Notes under the pieces: model-generated
Seen by the model: the letters and a program-made list of their open reading frames with translations, nothing else
What the model was told of the DNA's origin: nothing
Database searches by the model: none
Made by a program: the position numbers and the translations under genes
NCBI GenBank assembly: GCA_029202845.1
Contig: CP119315.1
Coordinates: forward strand, 2,759,001 to 2,823,000
DNA length: 64,000 nt
Direction of reading: 5' to 3'
Source: Candidatus Sphingomonas colombiensis
Lineage (GTDB): Bacteria > Pseudomonadota > Alphaproteobacteria > Sphingomonadales > Sphingomonadaceae
In this document: positions 42,056-51,962 of the stretch, piece after piece
How the letters are laid out: every line of letters begins with the position of its first letter
How positions within the stretch are numbered: the first letter of the stretch is position 1

Positions 42056-42838
42056 ATGGAAATCACCAACGAGACCGCAGCCGTCGTTACCGGTGGCGCT
42101 TCTGGCCTGGGCGAGGCCAGCGCCCGCGCGCTTGCCGCTGCCGGCGTAAAGGTGGCGATCTTCGATCTCAACGAGGAAAAAGGCGCTGCGATCGCGAGTG
42201 AAATTGGCGGCCTTTTCTGCAACGTTAACATTACCAGCGAGGAAAGCGTCGTCGCTGGGCTCGAAAAGGCGCGCGCGGCGCATGGTCAGGAACGCATTCT
42301 CGTTCACTGCGCGCAGGTATCGCGCGGCGGCAAGACGGTTGGCAGAAACAAGGAAACCGGCGGCCTGAAGCGCTTCTCGACCGAGGATTATGAATTCTCC
42401 GTCCTTGGCATTCTCGTCGCGAGCTACCGGCTCGCCTCGCTCTCGGCGATCGGCATGGCGAGCCTCGACCCGCTCGAAGACGGCGAACGCGGGGTCATCA
42501 CGTTGACCGCATCGGCGGCGGCACAAGATGCGCAGGTCGGGCAGGTGGCTTATGGTTCGGCCAAAGCAGGCGTAAACGGCCTGGTGCTGCCGATGGCGCG
42601 CGATCTGATGGACCTGGGCATCCGCGTCAATTCGATCATGCCCGGCATCTTCGCGACGCCGCCGATGCTCGGTGTGCCGCCCAAGGTGCTCGAAGTGTTA
42701 TCGGCTTCTGTTCCGTTCCCGAAGCGGCTGGGCAAGCCTAGCGAGTTCGGTAGCCTGGTCATGGAGCTGGTGCGTAACAGCTATTTCAACGGCCAGAACC
42801 TGCGGCTCGACGGCGCAATCCGTATGCCGCCGCGCTAA
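42056..42838 (+). CDS. short-chain dehydrogenase (3-hydroxyacyl-CoA dehydrogenase type II-like)
   Basis: This 260-aa SDR has TGGASGLGEASARALAAAG, IFDLNEEKG, a Ser in TLTASAAA, and YGSAKAGVNG. The sequence around DAQVGQVAYGSAK and IRVNSIMPGIFATPPM resembles 17beta-HSD10/3-hydroxyacyl-CoA dehydrogenase II. The NNAG motif reads HCAQ (VHCAQVSRG), a notable change. It probably oxidises a 3-hydroxyacyl-CoA to the ketone. Confidence 0.88.
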   Translation: MEITNETAAVVTGGASGLGEASARALAAAGVKVAIFDLNEEKGAAIASEIGGLFCNVNITSEESVVAGLEKARAAHGQERILVHCAQVSRGGKTVGRNKETGGLKRFSTEDYEFSVLGILVASYRLASLSAIGMASLDPLEDGERGVITLTASAAAQDAQVGQVAYGSAKAGVNGLVLPMARDLMDLGIRVNSIMPGIFATPPMLGVPPKVLEVLSASVPFPKRLGKPSEFGSLVMELVRNSYFNGQNLRLDGAIRMPPR

Positions 42839-42883
42839 ACATCGCGCACATCGTCAACGTCGCAGTGCCTTCGAGGATGCAGG

Positions 42884-43987
42884 ATGAATTTCGATCTTTC
42901 CGACGAACAGAAGATGCTTGCGGAGCAGGCGCGCGGGCTGCTTGGCGAGCGGTCGACGCCAGATCGATTGCGGGCGCTGATCGATTCCGGGGCTGAATGG
43001 GATGAGCCGCTCTGGCGGGAGATCGCCGAAATGGGGTTCCTCGGCGCGACCATTCCGGAGAGTTTCGGCGGGCTCGGGCTGACCGAGCTCGATCTCGGCG
43101 TGATCAGCGAGGAGATGGGGCGGGCCAATGTCGCACTGCCGTTCTTCTCGTCGATCGTGCTTGCCGCCGATGCGATCCGGCTGGCCGGTAGCGAGGAACA
43201 GAAAGCGGTGTGGCTGCCGAAACTGGCGAGCGGGGAGGCGATCGGTACCTTCGCTTATGCCGAGGGCGCCGCAGGCTGGGCCGGCCCCGCGCTCAAGGCG
43301 ACATTCGAGGGTGGCGCGCTGAACGCGACCAAGACGCCGGTGGCCGATGGCGGCATCGCCACTGTCGCGGTGGTGCTCGCGCAGACGGGGGGAAAGCCTG
43401 CGCTGGTGCTGGTCGATCTCGCTCAGCCGGGCGTGATCCGCACGAAGCTCGACAGCTTCGATCAGCTTCGCCCGCATTATACGCTAACCTTCACCAATGC
43501 CTCGGCTGAGTTGCTGGCGGGGCAGGCGATCGAGGAATTGTTCGATCGCGCAGCCGTGCAGGCCGCGTTCGAGGCGGTCGGGGGCACCGATGCCTGTCTG
43601 ACGATGGCGCGCGATTATGCGATGGAGCGCGCGATGTTCGGTCGCCCGCTCGCCAGTTATCAGGCGATCAAGCACAAGCTTGCGGACATCGCGGTGGCGC
43701 TCGAACTGGCGCGTTCCAATGCCTATTTCGGTGGTTGGGCCGCGGGCGAGTCCACGGGTGATTTGCCGTCGGCGGCAGCGGCGGCCCGGCTGACTGCGAT
43801 AAGCGCGTTCGAGCGCGCCGCACGTGAAAATCTGCAGGTTCACGGTGGCATTGGCTACACTTGGGAAGCCAATTGCCACTTCTATTACCGCCGCGAACGC
43901 ACGCTGGCAGTCTCTCTCGGCAACAGGGAGGCATGGGCGGATCGCCTGATGAGTCACCTCCCGGCCGAGCAGGCAAAGGGGGCTTGA
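42884..43987 (+). CDS. acyl-CoA dehydrogenase, short subunit (pair C)
   Basis: This 367-aa ACAD-fold protein has the RAMFGRPLASYQAIKHKLADI flavin motif and HGGIGYTWEANCHFYYRRER. In this pair the short subunit comes first, then the long subunit after 3 bp. Like the other short subunits it lacks SEPxxGSD. It is the likely partner of the product of 43991-45196. Confidence 0.88.
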   Translation: MNFDLSDEQKMLAEQARGLLGERSTPDRLRALIDSGAEWDEPLWREIAEMGFLGATIPESFGGLGLTELDLGVISEEMGRANVALPFFSSIVLAADAIRLAGSEEQKAVWLPKLASGEAIGTFAYAEGAAGWAGPALKATFEGGALNATKTPVADGGIATVAVVLAQTGGKPALVLVDLAQPGVIRTKLDSFDQLRPHYTLTFTNASAELLAGQAIEELFDRAAVQAAFEAVGGTDACLTMARDYAMERAMFGRPLASYQAIKHKLADIAVALELARSNAYFGGWAAGESTGDLPSAAAAARLTAISAFERAARENLQVHGGIGYTWEANCHFYYRRERTLAVSLGNREAWADRLMSHLPAEQAKGA

Positions 43988-43990
43988 ACG

Positions 43991-45196
43991 ATGGATTTCA
44001 ATGATACGCCCGAAGAAGCCGCCTTTCGCGCCGACGCGCGCGCGTGGCTCAATGCGAATGCGCCAGCGCATGAAGTTGCCGAAGGCGTGAAGCTGGATGA
44101 CGCCGACGAGGTCAGGCGCGGCCGCGCGTGGCAACGCGCGCTCTATGATGGCGGTTTTGCCGGCATCACCTTGCCCAAGGCGCTTGGCGGCCGGGGCGGC
44201 ACGGTGATCGAAGGGGTGGTCTTTGCCGAGGAGGAAGCGCGACACCGCCTTCCGAAGGGGCCGTATATGGGCATCGGGCTGGGAATGGCGATCCCGGTGA
44301 TCGGCAAGCACGGCAATGACGCGCAGCGCGCGCGCTTCATCGACCGGACGCTGAAGGGCGAGCTGACCTGGTGCCAGCTCTTTTCGGAACCGTCGGCCGG
44401 CTCCGATCTCGCCAATCTGCGCACCAAAGCGGTGCGCGACGGCGATGACTGGATCATCAACGGCCAGAAAGTATGGTCGAGTTGGGCACACGAAAGCGAC
44501 TGGGGCATTCTGGTCGTTCGCACCGATCCCACTGTTCCCAAGCATAAGGGCCTGACGTTCTTCGTGGTCGACATGAAGACACCGGGCGTTGAGGTTCGAC
44601 CGATCAAACAGATTTCAGGCGCGTCCGATTTCAACGAGACGTTTCTGACCGATGTGCGGATCCCGGATGCGAACCGCATCGGCGCCGTCGGCGAGGGGTG
44701 GGCATGCTGCATGACCGTGCTGATGGGGGAACGGCTGGGCAGCGGTAGTTCGAAAAGCGCGATGACCCCGATCATCGAATACGCCGCCGCCACGCCGCGC
44801 GGTATGGGCACCGCCCTCGACAGCTCGGCGGTACGCCTAGCGCTGGCGGATGCGTTGGCCGAGGAACGCGGGGGCAAATATTTCGAGGCGCGGTTGCGCA
44901 CGATGGTCTCGCGCGGCGAAAACCCGGGGGCGCTCGCGGGTATGGTCAAGCTTGCCTATGCTGGACGTCAGCAACGCGCGCTCGGCCTCGCGATGGAGAT
45001 ACGCGGCCCCGAGGCGCTGGCTCCCGCAGCTGGCGATACCGCGACGCGCGAGCTTCACTACGATTATATCTGGTCGACGGTGATGCGGATCGCCGGTGGC
45101 GCCGATGAGGTGCTGAAGAACCAGATCGCCGAGCGCGTGCTGGGCATGCCGGGCGATGTGCGCTTCGACAAGAACGTGCCGTTCGATCAGCTTTGA
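43991..45196 (+). CDS. acyl-CoA dehydrogenase, long subunit (pair C)
   Basis: This 401-aa ACAD has WCQLFSEPSAGSDLANLRT, NGQKVWSSWAHESDWG and RTDPTVPKHKGLTFF. RIAGGADEVLKN replaces YEGT, as in pair A, which it resembles most. GERLGSG may supply the base. It acts with the short subunit just upstream on a CoA ester. Confidence 0.9.
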   Translation: MDFNDTPEEAAFRADARAWLNANAPAHEVAEGVKLDDADEVRRGRAWQRALYDGGFAGITLPKALGGRGGTVIEGVVFAEEEARHRLPKGPYMGIGLGMAIPVIGKHGNDAQRARFIDRTLKGELTWCQLFSEPSAGSDLANLRTKAVRDGDDWIINGQKVWSSWAHESDWGILVVRTDPTVPKHKGLTFFVVDMKTPGVEVRPIKQISGASDFNETFLTDVRIPDANRIGAVGEGWACCMTVLMGERLGSGSSKSAMTPIIEYAAATPRGMGTALDSSAVRLALADALAEERGGKYFEARLRTMVSRGENPGALAGMVKLAYAGRQQRALGLAMEIRGPEALAPAAGDTATRELHYDYIWSTVMRIAGGADEVLKNQIAERVLGMPGDVRFDKNVPFDQL

Positions 45197-45228
45197 GGCT
45201 GACCCCTTTTCAAACGAAAGAGACGATC

Positions 45229-46524
45229 ATGGCGAGCAAGAGCGAAGATATTCTGCAGAGCGACGAATGGAAGAAGGCCGTCGACTACGCGATCACCGAC
45301 GAGGATATCGAACGGCAGAAGAAGCTCGTCGGTTTTTACGAACCAGCGAAGACGCGTGAATATATCCAGACCGCGACGAGCGATAACATCCGCAACTTCA
45401 GCCATGGCAACGGCGACGACAATCCGCTCTATTGCGAACCGGACTATGCGAGAACGACCCGCTGGGGCAGCGTGATCGCGCCGGGCATGATGGCCGGGAT
45501 CATCAACGCGCCGATGATGGGCGATCCAATTCCCGACGAAATCAAAGCGCTCAAGAAGTCGCTGTTCCGCGGTGTCCACGTCTTCGTGTCCGGATCCACC
45601 TGGGATTGGTATCGGCCGATCTTTCCGGGCGACACGCTCTACAGTTATAACGGCGAAGAGAGCTGCGAGGTAAAACAGTCCGAATTTTCTGGCCGTTCGG
45701 TCATTAACGTCCGCCGTGATGTGAAGATCAACCAGCGCGGCGAAGTGGTAGCCGTTTATCGCATCCTGCGTGTGCTCACCGAGCGCAAGACTGCGGCCAA
45801 GAAAGGCAAATATGCCGCGCTCGAGCCGGCGAGCTATACCGATGAACAGATCGCGGACATCGACGCGGTATATGCCAATGAGAAAGTCCAAGGCGCAGCG
45901 AGGCGCGATTTCGCGAGTGTCAATGTCGGGGATTCGCTAGGCAAGATGGCCAAAGGGCCGCTCACCGTCACCGACGTGATCTGCTTCCACGCCGGGGGTT
46001 ATGGTTTCGTGCCCTATGCGCCGACGGTCGGCCGGCTCGCCCACAAGAACCGCAAGCGGATCGCGCCGTTCTACGTCAAGAACGAATATGGCATCCCGGA
46101 TGTCGCGCAGCGGCTGCACTGGGATCCGAAGTGGGCGCAGGCGATCGGCAATCCGATGGCGTATGATTACGGCGTGATGCGTGAGAACTATCTGTTCCAC
46201 TATCTCAGCGATTGGGCGGGCGACGACGGCATCGTGCTTCGCGTCCATGATGAGATCCGCAAGTTCAACTATATGGGCGACACTCAGTTCGTGACCGGCG
46301 AAGTAACCGCCAAGCGCGAGGAGGGCGGCCAGAATCTCGTCGATGTCGCGGTGCGTTTCATCAATCAGCGCGGCGACGAGACAGTGCGCGCCACCGCCAC
46401 GATCGCGCTGCCGTCAGGCGGAAAACTGCCGCTTTATCCCGATGTACCGCACGATTTGCAGGAACAGGCAGCAACGATGATGGCGCGCCATTGGGAATTG
46501 CTGGCGGCTTCGAAGCGCAAATAA
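45229..46524 (+). CDS. MaoC-like dehydratase with N-terminal FAS1-like dehydratase domain, copy 2
   Basis: This 431-aa protein is a close paralogue of the one at 6720; many stretches are nearly identical, for example GVHVFVSGSTWD and ERKTAAKKGKYA. ATG 45229 is taken as the start. The hot-dog motifs DNIRNFSHGNGDDNPLY and IAPGMM are kept. Here it sits between pair C dehydrogenases and the FadJ-type gene, the natural position for hydration of the enoyl-CoA. The paralogues probably act at different steps or on different substrates. Confidence 0.87.
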   Translation: MASKSEDILQSDEWKKAVDYAITDEDIERQKKLVGFYEPAKTREYIQTATSDNIRNFSHGNGDDNPLYCEPDYARTTRWGSVIAPGMMAGIINAPMMGDPIPDEIKALKKSLFRGVHVFVSGSTWDWYRPIFPGDTLYSYNGEESCEVKQSEFSGRSVINVRRDVKINQRGEVVAVYRILRVLTERKTAAKKGKYAALEPASYTDEQIADIDAVYANEKVQGAARRDFASVNVGDSLGKMAKGPLTVTDVICFHAGGYGFVPYAPTVGRLAHKNRKRIAPFYVKNEYGIPDVAQRLHWDPKWAQAIGNPMAYDYGVMRENYLFHYLSDWAGDDGIVLRVHDEIRKFNYMGDTQFVTGEVTAKREEGGQNLVDVAVRFINQRGDETVRATATIALPSGGKLPLYPDVPHDLQEQAATMMARHWELLAASKRK

Positions 46525-46531
46525 GACCGGC

Positions 46532-46570
46532 CATGCACGGGCGTATCCTTGTCGAGGCGCGCCCGTCATG
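46532..46570 (+). other. hairpin in the MaoC to FadJ-type gap
   Basis: CATGCACGGGCG (46532-46543) pairs with CGCCCGTCATG (46560-46570) with one bulge and a 16-nt loop. It lies between two genes of the same operon, so it may be an mRNA-processing or partial-termination element. Confidence 0.35.
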
Positions 46571-46603
46571 CGCCCAATCCATCGGATTTACGGAAGGGGA
46601 ATC

Positions 46604-48649
46604 ATGAGCGAAGTTGGCACATACACGGTCGAGGACGGCATCGGGATCATCATGATCGACAGTCCGCCGGTGAATGCGCTCGGCTTCAAGACTCGTGTCG
46701 CGCTGGATGAAGGGTTCCGAAAATTCGCCGCCGACGACAGCGTCGAGGCGATTGTGCTGATTTGCGGTGGTCGTACCTTCTTCGCCGGCGCGGACATCTC
46801 CGAATTCGGCAAGCCTCCGCAGGGGCCGGGGCTTCACGAGGTATTCAATATCATCGAGAACGGCGCCAAGCCGGTCGTTGCGGCTATCCATGGCACCGCG
46901 CTTGGCGGCGGCTACGAACTTGCGCTCATCTGCCATTATCGCATCGCGGTGCCGTCCGCCAAAGTAGGGCTGCCGGAGGTCAATCTCGGCCTGCTGCCGG
47001 GCGCCGGCGGTACGCAGCGACTGCCGCGTATCGTTGGCGTGGAGCGGGCGTTGGAGATCATGACGACGGGCGCCCCCGTTCCCGCGCGGAAAGCGTTGGA
47101 TATGGGCATGATCGACGCTCTCGCGGAGGAAGGCAGGCTGAAGGAAGATGCTGTCGGCTTTGCCCGAACGGTGCTGAACAAGCCGCTGGTGCGGGTGCGA
47201 GACCGCCAGGACAAGGTCGCGCCATCGCGGGGTCACCCGGAGATCTATGCGAATTTCCTGAAGAAGAACGCGCGTGCCTTTCGCGGCTTCAAGGCGCCTT
47301 TAAACATCGTCAGGGCGATCGAGGCATCGGCCGAAATCGAGGATTTCGATAAGGGCCTCGCGCGTGAGGCGGAACTGTTCCAGCAACTCGTGACCAGCGC
47401 CGAATCCGCCGCGCAGCGTTACTATTTTTTCGCCGAGCGCGAGACTTCAAAGATACCCGACGTTCCCGCGGCGACGCCTACGATCCCAGTAAAGGCGGTC
47501 GGCGTGATTGGTGCCGGGACGATGGGTGGCGGCATAACCATGAACTTTCTCAACATCGGCATCCCGGTGACGCTGGTGGAGATGAAGCAGGAAGCGCTCG
47601 ATCGCGGTATCGCGGTGATCCGAAAAAATTATGAGAATACAGCCGCTAAGGGGCGCATGACCGCGGAGCAGGTCGAACAGCGCATGGCGCTCATCACCCC
47701 CGCGCTGGGGCTGGAAGCGCTCGCCGAAGTGGATCTGGTGATCGAAGCGGTGTTCGAGGAAATGAGCGTCAAGCAGCAGGTCTTCGGCCGGCTCGACAAG
47801 ATCTGCAAACAGGGCGCCATTCTCGCGTCAAACACATCGTTCCTCGATCTGGACGTGATAGCGGGGGCGACCTCAAGGCCGGAACGGGTGATTGGCCTGC
47901 ACTTCTTCTCGCCCGCCAATGTGATGCGATTGCTCGAGGTGGTGCGCGGCGAGACGACCGCGATCGAGGTTATCGCGACCGCGATGAAGCTCGCGCGGCA
48001 GATCGGCAAGGTGCCGGTGCTGAGCCGCGTGTGCCACGGCTTTATCGCCAATCGTATCATGTCCCCGCGCGGGCGGCAGGCCGATGCACTGATCCTCGAA
48101 GGGCCCAGTCCGGCGGAGGTCGACAACGCGCTCTATGATTATGGGTTCGCGATGGGGCCATTCCAGATGATCGATCTGGTTGGGCTGGATGTGATCGGTC
48201 GCGACGAGACGGAGCGCAGTGTGCGCGGCGATCTCGTCAAGATCGATCGGCTCGGCCAGAAGAAGAATGGCGGCTATTATGATTATGACGAAAATCGCAA
48301 AGCCACGCCGTCGCCGCTCGCGGCCGAGCTGATCGCCGATTTCGCCCGGTATAAGGGCGTTAATTCGCGGGGATCGATCCCGGCGGAGGAGATCGTTGCG
48401 AGGCTGCTCTATCCCGTCGTTAACGAAGGCGCGAAGGTACTCGAAGAAGGAATCGCGATCCGCGCATCGGATGTCGATGTGGCGGCGATCCTTGGCTACA
48501 ACTGGCCGGTCTATACTGGCGGCCCAATGTTCTGGGCCGACACGATCGGGCTGTCGAAGATCGTTACCGGGTTGGAAGCGATGGGGATCGCACCGGCTGC
48601 ATTACTCAAGACGATGGCGGCGGAGGGCAAGAGCTTCACGCGCGCTTGA
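46604..48649 (+). CDS. bifunctional enoyl-CoA hydratase / 3-hydroxyacyl-CoA dehydrogenase (FadJ/FadB-type)
   Basis: This 681-aa protein starts at ATG 46604 after GAAGGGGA. Residues 1 to about 200 form a crotonase domain with both glutamates ([10 protein letters not shown] and [16 protein letters not shown]). From about 300 there is the Rossmann dehydrogenase [32 protein letters not shown] with the catalytic His, and C-terminal 3HCDH domains ([14 protein letters not shown]). It hydrates and oxidises straight-chain enoyl-CoA. A retro-aldolase elsewhere suggests that branched steps are handled separately. Confidence 0.95.
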   Translation: MSEVGTYTVEDGIGIIMIDSPPVNALGFKTRVALDEGFRKFAADDSVEAIVLICGGRTFFAGADISEFGKPPQGPGLHEVFNIIENGAKPVVAAIHGTALGGGYELALICHYRIAVPSAKVGLPEVNLGLLPGAGGTQRLPRIVGVERALEIMTTGAPVPARKALDMGMIDALAEEGRLKEDAVGFARTVLNKPLVRVRDRQDKVAPSRGHPEIYANFLKKNARAFRGFKAPLNIVRAIEASAEIEDFDKGLAREAELFQQLVTSAESAAQRYYFFAERETSKIPDVPAATPTIPVKAVGVIGAGTMGGGITMNFLNIGIPVTLVEMKQEALDRGIAVIRKNYENTAAKGRMTAEQVEQRMALITPALGLEALAEVDLVIEAVFEEMSVKQQVFGRLDKICKQGAILASNTSFLDLDVIAGATSRPERVIGLHFFSPANVMRLLEVVRGETTAIEVIATAMKLARQIGKVPVLSRVCHGFIANRIMSPRGRQADALILEGPSPAEVDNALYDYGFAMGPFQMIDLVGLDVIGRDETERSVRGDLVKIDRLGQKKNGGYYDYDENRKATPSPLAAELIADFARYKGVNSRGSIPAEEIVARLLYPVVNEGAKVLEEGIAIRASDVDVAAILGYNWPVYTGGPMFWADTIGLSKIVTGLEAMGIAPAALLKTMAAEGKSFTRA

Positions 48650-48689
48650 TCCCGCTCGGCTCCGTAGCGCCACGCAAGGAGAAAAATGC

Positions 48690-49430
48690 ATGTCAGACGA
48701 GATGCTAGTGCTGCGCGGCGATGTCGGCGGCGTCACCACTCTGACGCTCAACCGGCCCGAAAAGCGCAACGCGCTCAACGTGGATATGTTCGTGGCGCTC
48801 GACGCGCATCTCGCCACGCTCGAACGGCAGATCGATAGTGTGGGGGCGGTCGTGCTGCGCGCCAACGGGCCGGTTTTTTCCGCGGGCGCGGATCTTGGCA
48901 AACAGCAACGTGCACCGGCAACGAATTTTCAGGCACGAACGATCGAGCGGCTGGCGCAACTACCCCAACCGGTGATCGCCGCGGTTCATGGTCCATGCTT
49001 TACCGGAGGGCTTGAGCTCGTATTGGGCGCGGACATCATCCTCGCCGCCGAGTCCGCGCGCTTCGCGGATACCCACGCGAAATGGGGGCTCGTCCCCGGA
49101 TGGGGAATGAGCCAGCGGCTGCCGCGCCGCATCGGTGCTTACAAAGCGCGGGAGATGATGTTCACCGCGCGCCAGGTCGATGGGCGCACCGCAGAAAGGA
49201 TCGGTCTCGCCAATGTTTGCGTTCCCGACGATGCGTTTGAAGCCGAACTTGCGGCGCTGGTGAACGATATCACAGCGCTCTCATGGCATAGCCATCGTGG
49301 CAACAAGCGGCTGTTGACGGAAACGCAGGACCTGCCTCTTGCACAGGGGCTGGCGCATGAAATCTATCGCAGCCCTGGTATCGCACCCGATTTTGCCGAG
49401 CGCGTTGGTTCGACCTTCGGGCAGCGATGA
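48690..49430 (+). CDS. crotonase-family protein
   Basis: This 246-aa protein starts MSDEMLVLRGDVGG at ATG 48690 (AGGAG 8 nt before). The first catalytic Glu is kept (TGGLELVLGADI). The second position reads ADTHAKWGLVPGWG, with His in place of Glu, a variant seen in several hydratase or isomerase subfamilies. It ends the long operon that begins at 41035. No gene is seen in the 656 bp that follow. Confidence 0.87.
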   Translation: MSDEMLVLRGDVGGVTTLTLNRPEKRNALNVDMFVALDAHLATLERQIDSVGAVVLRANGPVFSAGADLGKQQRAPATNFQARTIERLAQLPQPVIAAVHGPCFTGGLELVLGADIILAAESARFADTHAKWGLVPGWGMSQRLPRRIGAYKAREMMFTARQVDGRTAERIGLANVCVPDDAFEAELAALVNDITALSWHSHRGNKRLLTETQDLPLAQGLAHEIYRSPGIAPDFAERVGSTFGQR

Positions 49431-50086
49431 GCATTATGCCCGCTATGCGACGGAAGGACCGGTGTCGATTGCCAATTATGATCGGTCGCACCGCAGCACC
49501 GCATGGGTTCTCGGGATGCGGCGCGGAAATGTGGAGTCGACAATCGGCGCGATCGTAATCGCCGCAACCGGGCTGGTAAGCCGCGCCGGCGTTGACTCGA
49601 AGGCACTCCGTGAGCCTCGCGCCTGGTGACTGGCCAGCGAGCCAATATGGCGACATTGTCGATGACGGCCGGGCATAGCCGGCTTCACTTCGTCGCCCGG
49701 TCCAGGCCGGTAAACGCGGTGGTGCAGGGGCGTGATCGGCGGGGGTGTCACGCAGATTCGTGCACGCGATCGGCGGATCGGTCCTGAGTCATCGAGCTAT
49801 TCCTTCGCATTTTCTCAAGCTCGACACGATGCCTAAACAGGGCGCGGCCGCGTTATTGCCTGGCCTGATCGGGATGGCCGCACGCCCGGTTTTGTGCCTG
49901 AAAACCGCGACGACCGACGCCCATGAGGCGACGGCGCCACTGGATGTTTCAGAGAGGAATTGACTAAGCGAGCTGCGGCATCAACCTATGTATCTAGGTT
50001 ATTCTTCTCGAGGCGCATCTCGATTCGGGCGGATACCATAATGATTACAGGCGGCCGCGAACGGCTGCCATAAGGAGAGCGAAATC
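49431..50086. other. intergenic region without recognised gene
   Basis: I see no convincing gene here; short open frames on both strands have low-complexity, Arg-rich translations. The only clear element is the dyad at 49983-50000 before the ligase. A 46-codon C-terminal-like frame (ending near 49960) may be decayed coding sequence. Confidence 0.5.
49983..50000. promoter_or_regulatory. shared operator, dyad AACCTA-N6-TAGGTT
   Basis: AACCTA (49983-49988) and TAGGTT (49995-50000) are perfect inverted arms 6 bp apart, with TATCTAGGT (49991-49999) matching the shared core with one change. It lies 87 bp before the ligase start. TATCTAGGT recurs at 51860. Confidence 0.6.
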
Positions 50087-51760
50087 GTGTCGATTCTGGC
50101 CTTTGCGCGCACCACCCCCGATAAGCCCGCGATGATCGGCGGGGAAGCCGGCGAGGCGATCGACTTTGCTACGCTGAACGCGGAGTCAATGCGGTTGGCG
50201 CGTGTGCTGCGGCGTTCGCTTGGCGAGGGCGCGCGCGTGGCGCTGCTGATGGAAAATGTCGCGGCCGTCTATGTTGCGGCATGGGCTTGCCGTCGATCGG
50301 CGCTGCGATTTGTGCCGGTGAACTGGCATCTCAGCCGAGATGAGGCCGCCTACGTCCTCACCAATAGCGATGCCGAGGCGCTGATCGTCTCGCCCGGGCT
50401 GGCCGAACTCGCGCTCGATCTCGCGACGGTGGTACCGCACCTCAAATTGCTGTTCAGTTCGGGCGAGGCGTTCGGCCCGTTCACCAGCCTCCCTGTGGCG
50501 ATCGATACCGAGCCTAACGAACCGTTCGGCATCGAGACCGAGGGCAACTATATGTTTTATTCCTCAGGCACGACGGGGAAGCCAAAGGGCATCCTGCGTG
50601 CCCTGTCGGGTGATCCATTCAATACGCCGCTGCGCATCGAGCAGATGATGGCCGGCTTGTTCACCTTCGACGACACCAGCGTGTTCTACTCACCGGCCCC
50701 GCTCTATCATGCTGCGCCGATGGGCTGGTCGATGGGCGCGCAGATGCTCGGGGGCACTGTGGTGGTGCCGCGCCGGTTCGATGCCGAAGCGACGCTTGCG
50801 CATATCGAACGCTACCGTGTCACTCATGCGCAGTTCGTGCCGACGCATTTCGTGCGAATGCTGCAACTACCGCCCGAAACGCGCGCGAAATATGATTTGT
50901 CGAGTTTGCGGATGGTCGTCCACGCTGCCGCGCCGTGCCCGGTGGACGTCAAGGAACGGATGCTCGAATGGCTCGGTCCGATCATCTATGAATATTACGG
51001 ATTGAGCGAAGGTGGCGGTTTCACGATCGTCCGTCCGGAGGAATGGGTGGTGCGTAAGGGCACCGTCGGGCGTACGGTGACCGGGCCGATCCATGTTGTT
51101 GATGACGCGGGCAACGAATTACCGCCGGGTGAGGTCGGCCATTTGATGTTCGAGGCTCCTGAGATTTTCGAATATCACAATGAACCGGCGAAGACTGCCG
51201 ACTTCTTTGACGCGCGTGGCTGGTCGCGCCCCGGCGACATGGGGTGGATGGACGCGGATGGCTATCTTTTCCTCGCCGATCGGTCGAGCAACATGATTAT
51301 CTCAGGCGGGGTGAATATCTATCCGCAGGAGGCGGAGGCGGTACTGACGCTTCATCCCGCGATCCGCGACGTCGCGGTGATCGGTGTGCCCGACAAGGAA
51401 TTCGGCGAGGCGGTCAAGGCGGTTGTCGAGCTCAAGTCCGGGTTGCAACCGACCGACGCACTGGGTGAGGAAATTCTCGATTATTGCCGTGCGCGGCTGT
51501 CGAAATTCAAATGTCCGAAAAGCATCGACTTCGTCGATGAATTGCCGCGCCTGCCCACCGGCAAACTGCTCAAGCGGGAATTGCGCAAACATTATTGGAA
51601 GGAAGGGACGAACCAGATCGTCGCCTCCCTCACCGATGCCCAGCGGGCGAAGATGGGATCAAAATGTTTGGACCAGTCGATGGGCCTCCGGGCAGGGCGG
51701 TCGGAGCAAACGGCTGTCCATGGAGGCTGTGCCGCGAATTTTTCGAACGAGGATCCGTGA
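50087..51760 (+). CDS. acyl-CoA synthetase (class I adenylate-forming)
   Basis: This 557-aa ligase starts at GTG 50087 after AAGGAG. It has the P-loop YSSGTTGKPKGI, YEYYGLSEGGG, the hinge SRPGDMGWMDADGYLFLADR, and the A10 lysine in LPTGKLLKREL. The family normally stops a few residues after YWKEG..., but here an odd tail of about 35 residues (KMGSKCLDQSMGL, then SEQTAVHGGC) continues. That suggests a recent frameshift or loss of an old stop. It carries the shared operator and should activate a pathway acid. Confidence 0.9.
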   Translation: MSILAFARTTPDKPAMIGGEAGEAIDFATLNAESMRLARVLRRSLGEGARVALLMENVAAVYVAAWACRRSALRFVPVNWHLSRDEAAYVLTNSDAEALIVSPGLAELALDLATVVPHLKLLFSSGEAFGPFTSLPVAIDTEPNEPFGIETEGNYMFYSSGTTGKPKGILRALSGDPFNTPLRIEQMMAGLFTFDDTSVFYSPAPLYHAAPMGWSMGAQMLGGTVVVPRRFDAEATLAHIERYRVTHAQFVPTHFVRMLQLPPETRAKYDLSSLRMVVHAAAPCPVDVKERMLEWLGPIIYEYYGLSEGGGFTIVRPEEWVVRKGTVGRTVTGPIHVVDDAGNELPPGEVGHLMFEAPEIFEYHNEPAKTADFFDARGWSRPGDMGWMDADGYLFLADRSSNMIISGGVNIYPQEAEAVLTLHPAIRDVAVIGVPDKEFGEAVKAVVELKSGLQPTDALGEEILDYCRARLSKFKCPKSIDFVDELPRLPTGKLLKRELRKHYWKEGTNQIVASLTDAQRAKMGSKCLDQSMGLRAGRSEQTAVHGGCAANFSNEDP

Positions 51761-51859
51761 CGCGAACCGTCTCCCACGTCGCTGCGACGCTACGGTGGAG
51801 CATGGTGAAGATCCGCAGGCACCACATCGGATCGATACGCCGGATTGAAGCGACATCGC

Positions 51860-51868
51860 TATCTAGGT
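51860..51868. promoter_or_regulatory. shared operator, TATCTAGGT
   Basis: TATCTAGGT is identical to the core of the 49991 copy and lies 94 bp before ATG 51963. Confidence 0.5.
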
Positions 51869-51962
51869 AAGCGTTGTTTGAGTGGGTGCCGCCACTCGAG
51901 GACCGTGCGAGAGCGCAATTCTTCACGGTCGCGGCGATGCCTTGGTATGGGAGAGGAAAGGG

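Noticed and set aside
16381..49430. A complete steroid degradation cluster
   Set aside because: Side-chain-type enzymes are present, but no KstD, Ksh, HsaC or other ring-opening genes are visible.
49339..49629. 96-codon frame overlapping and following the crotonase at 48690
   Set aside because: It reads another frame over the crotonase end and then intergenic DNA; no family resemblance.
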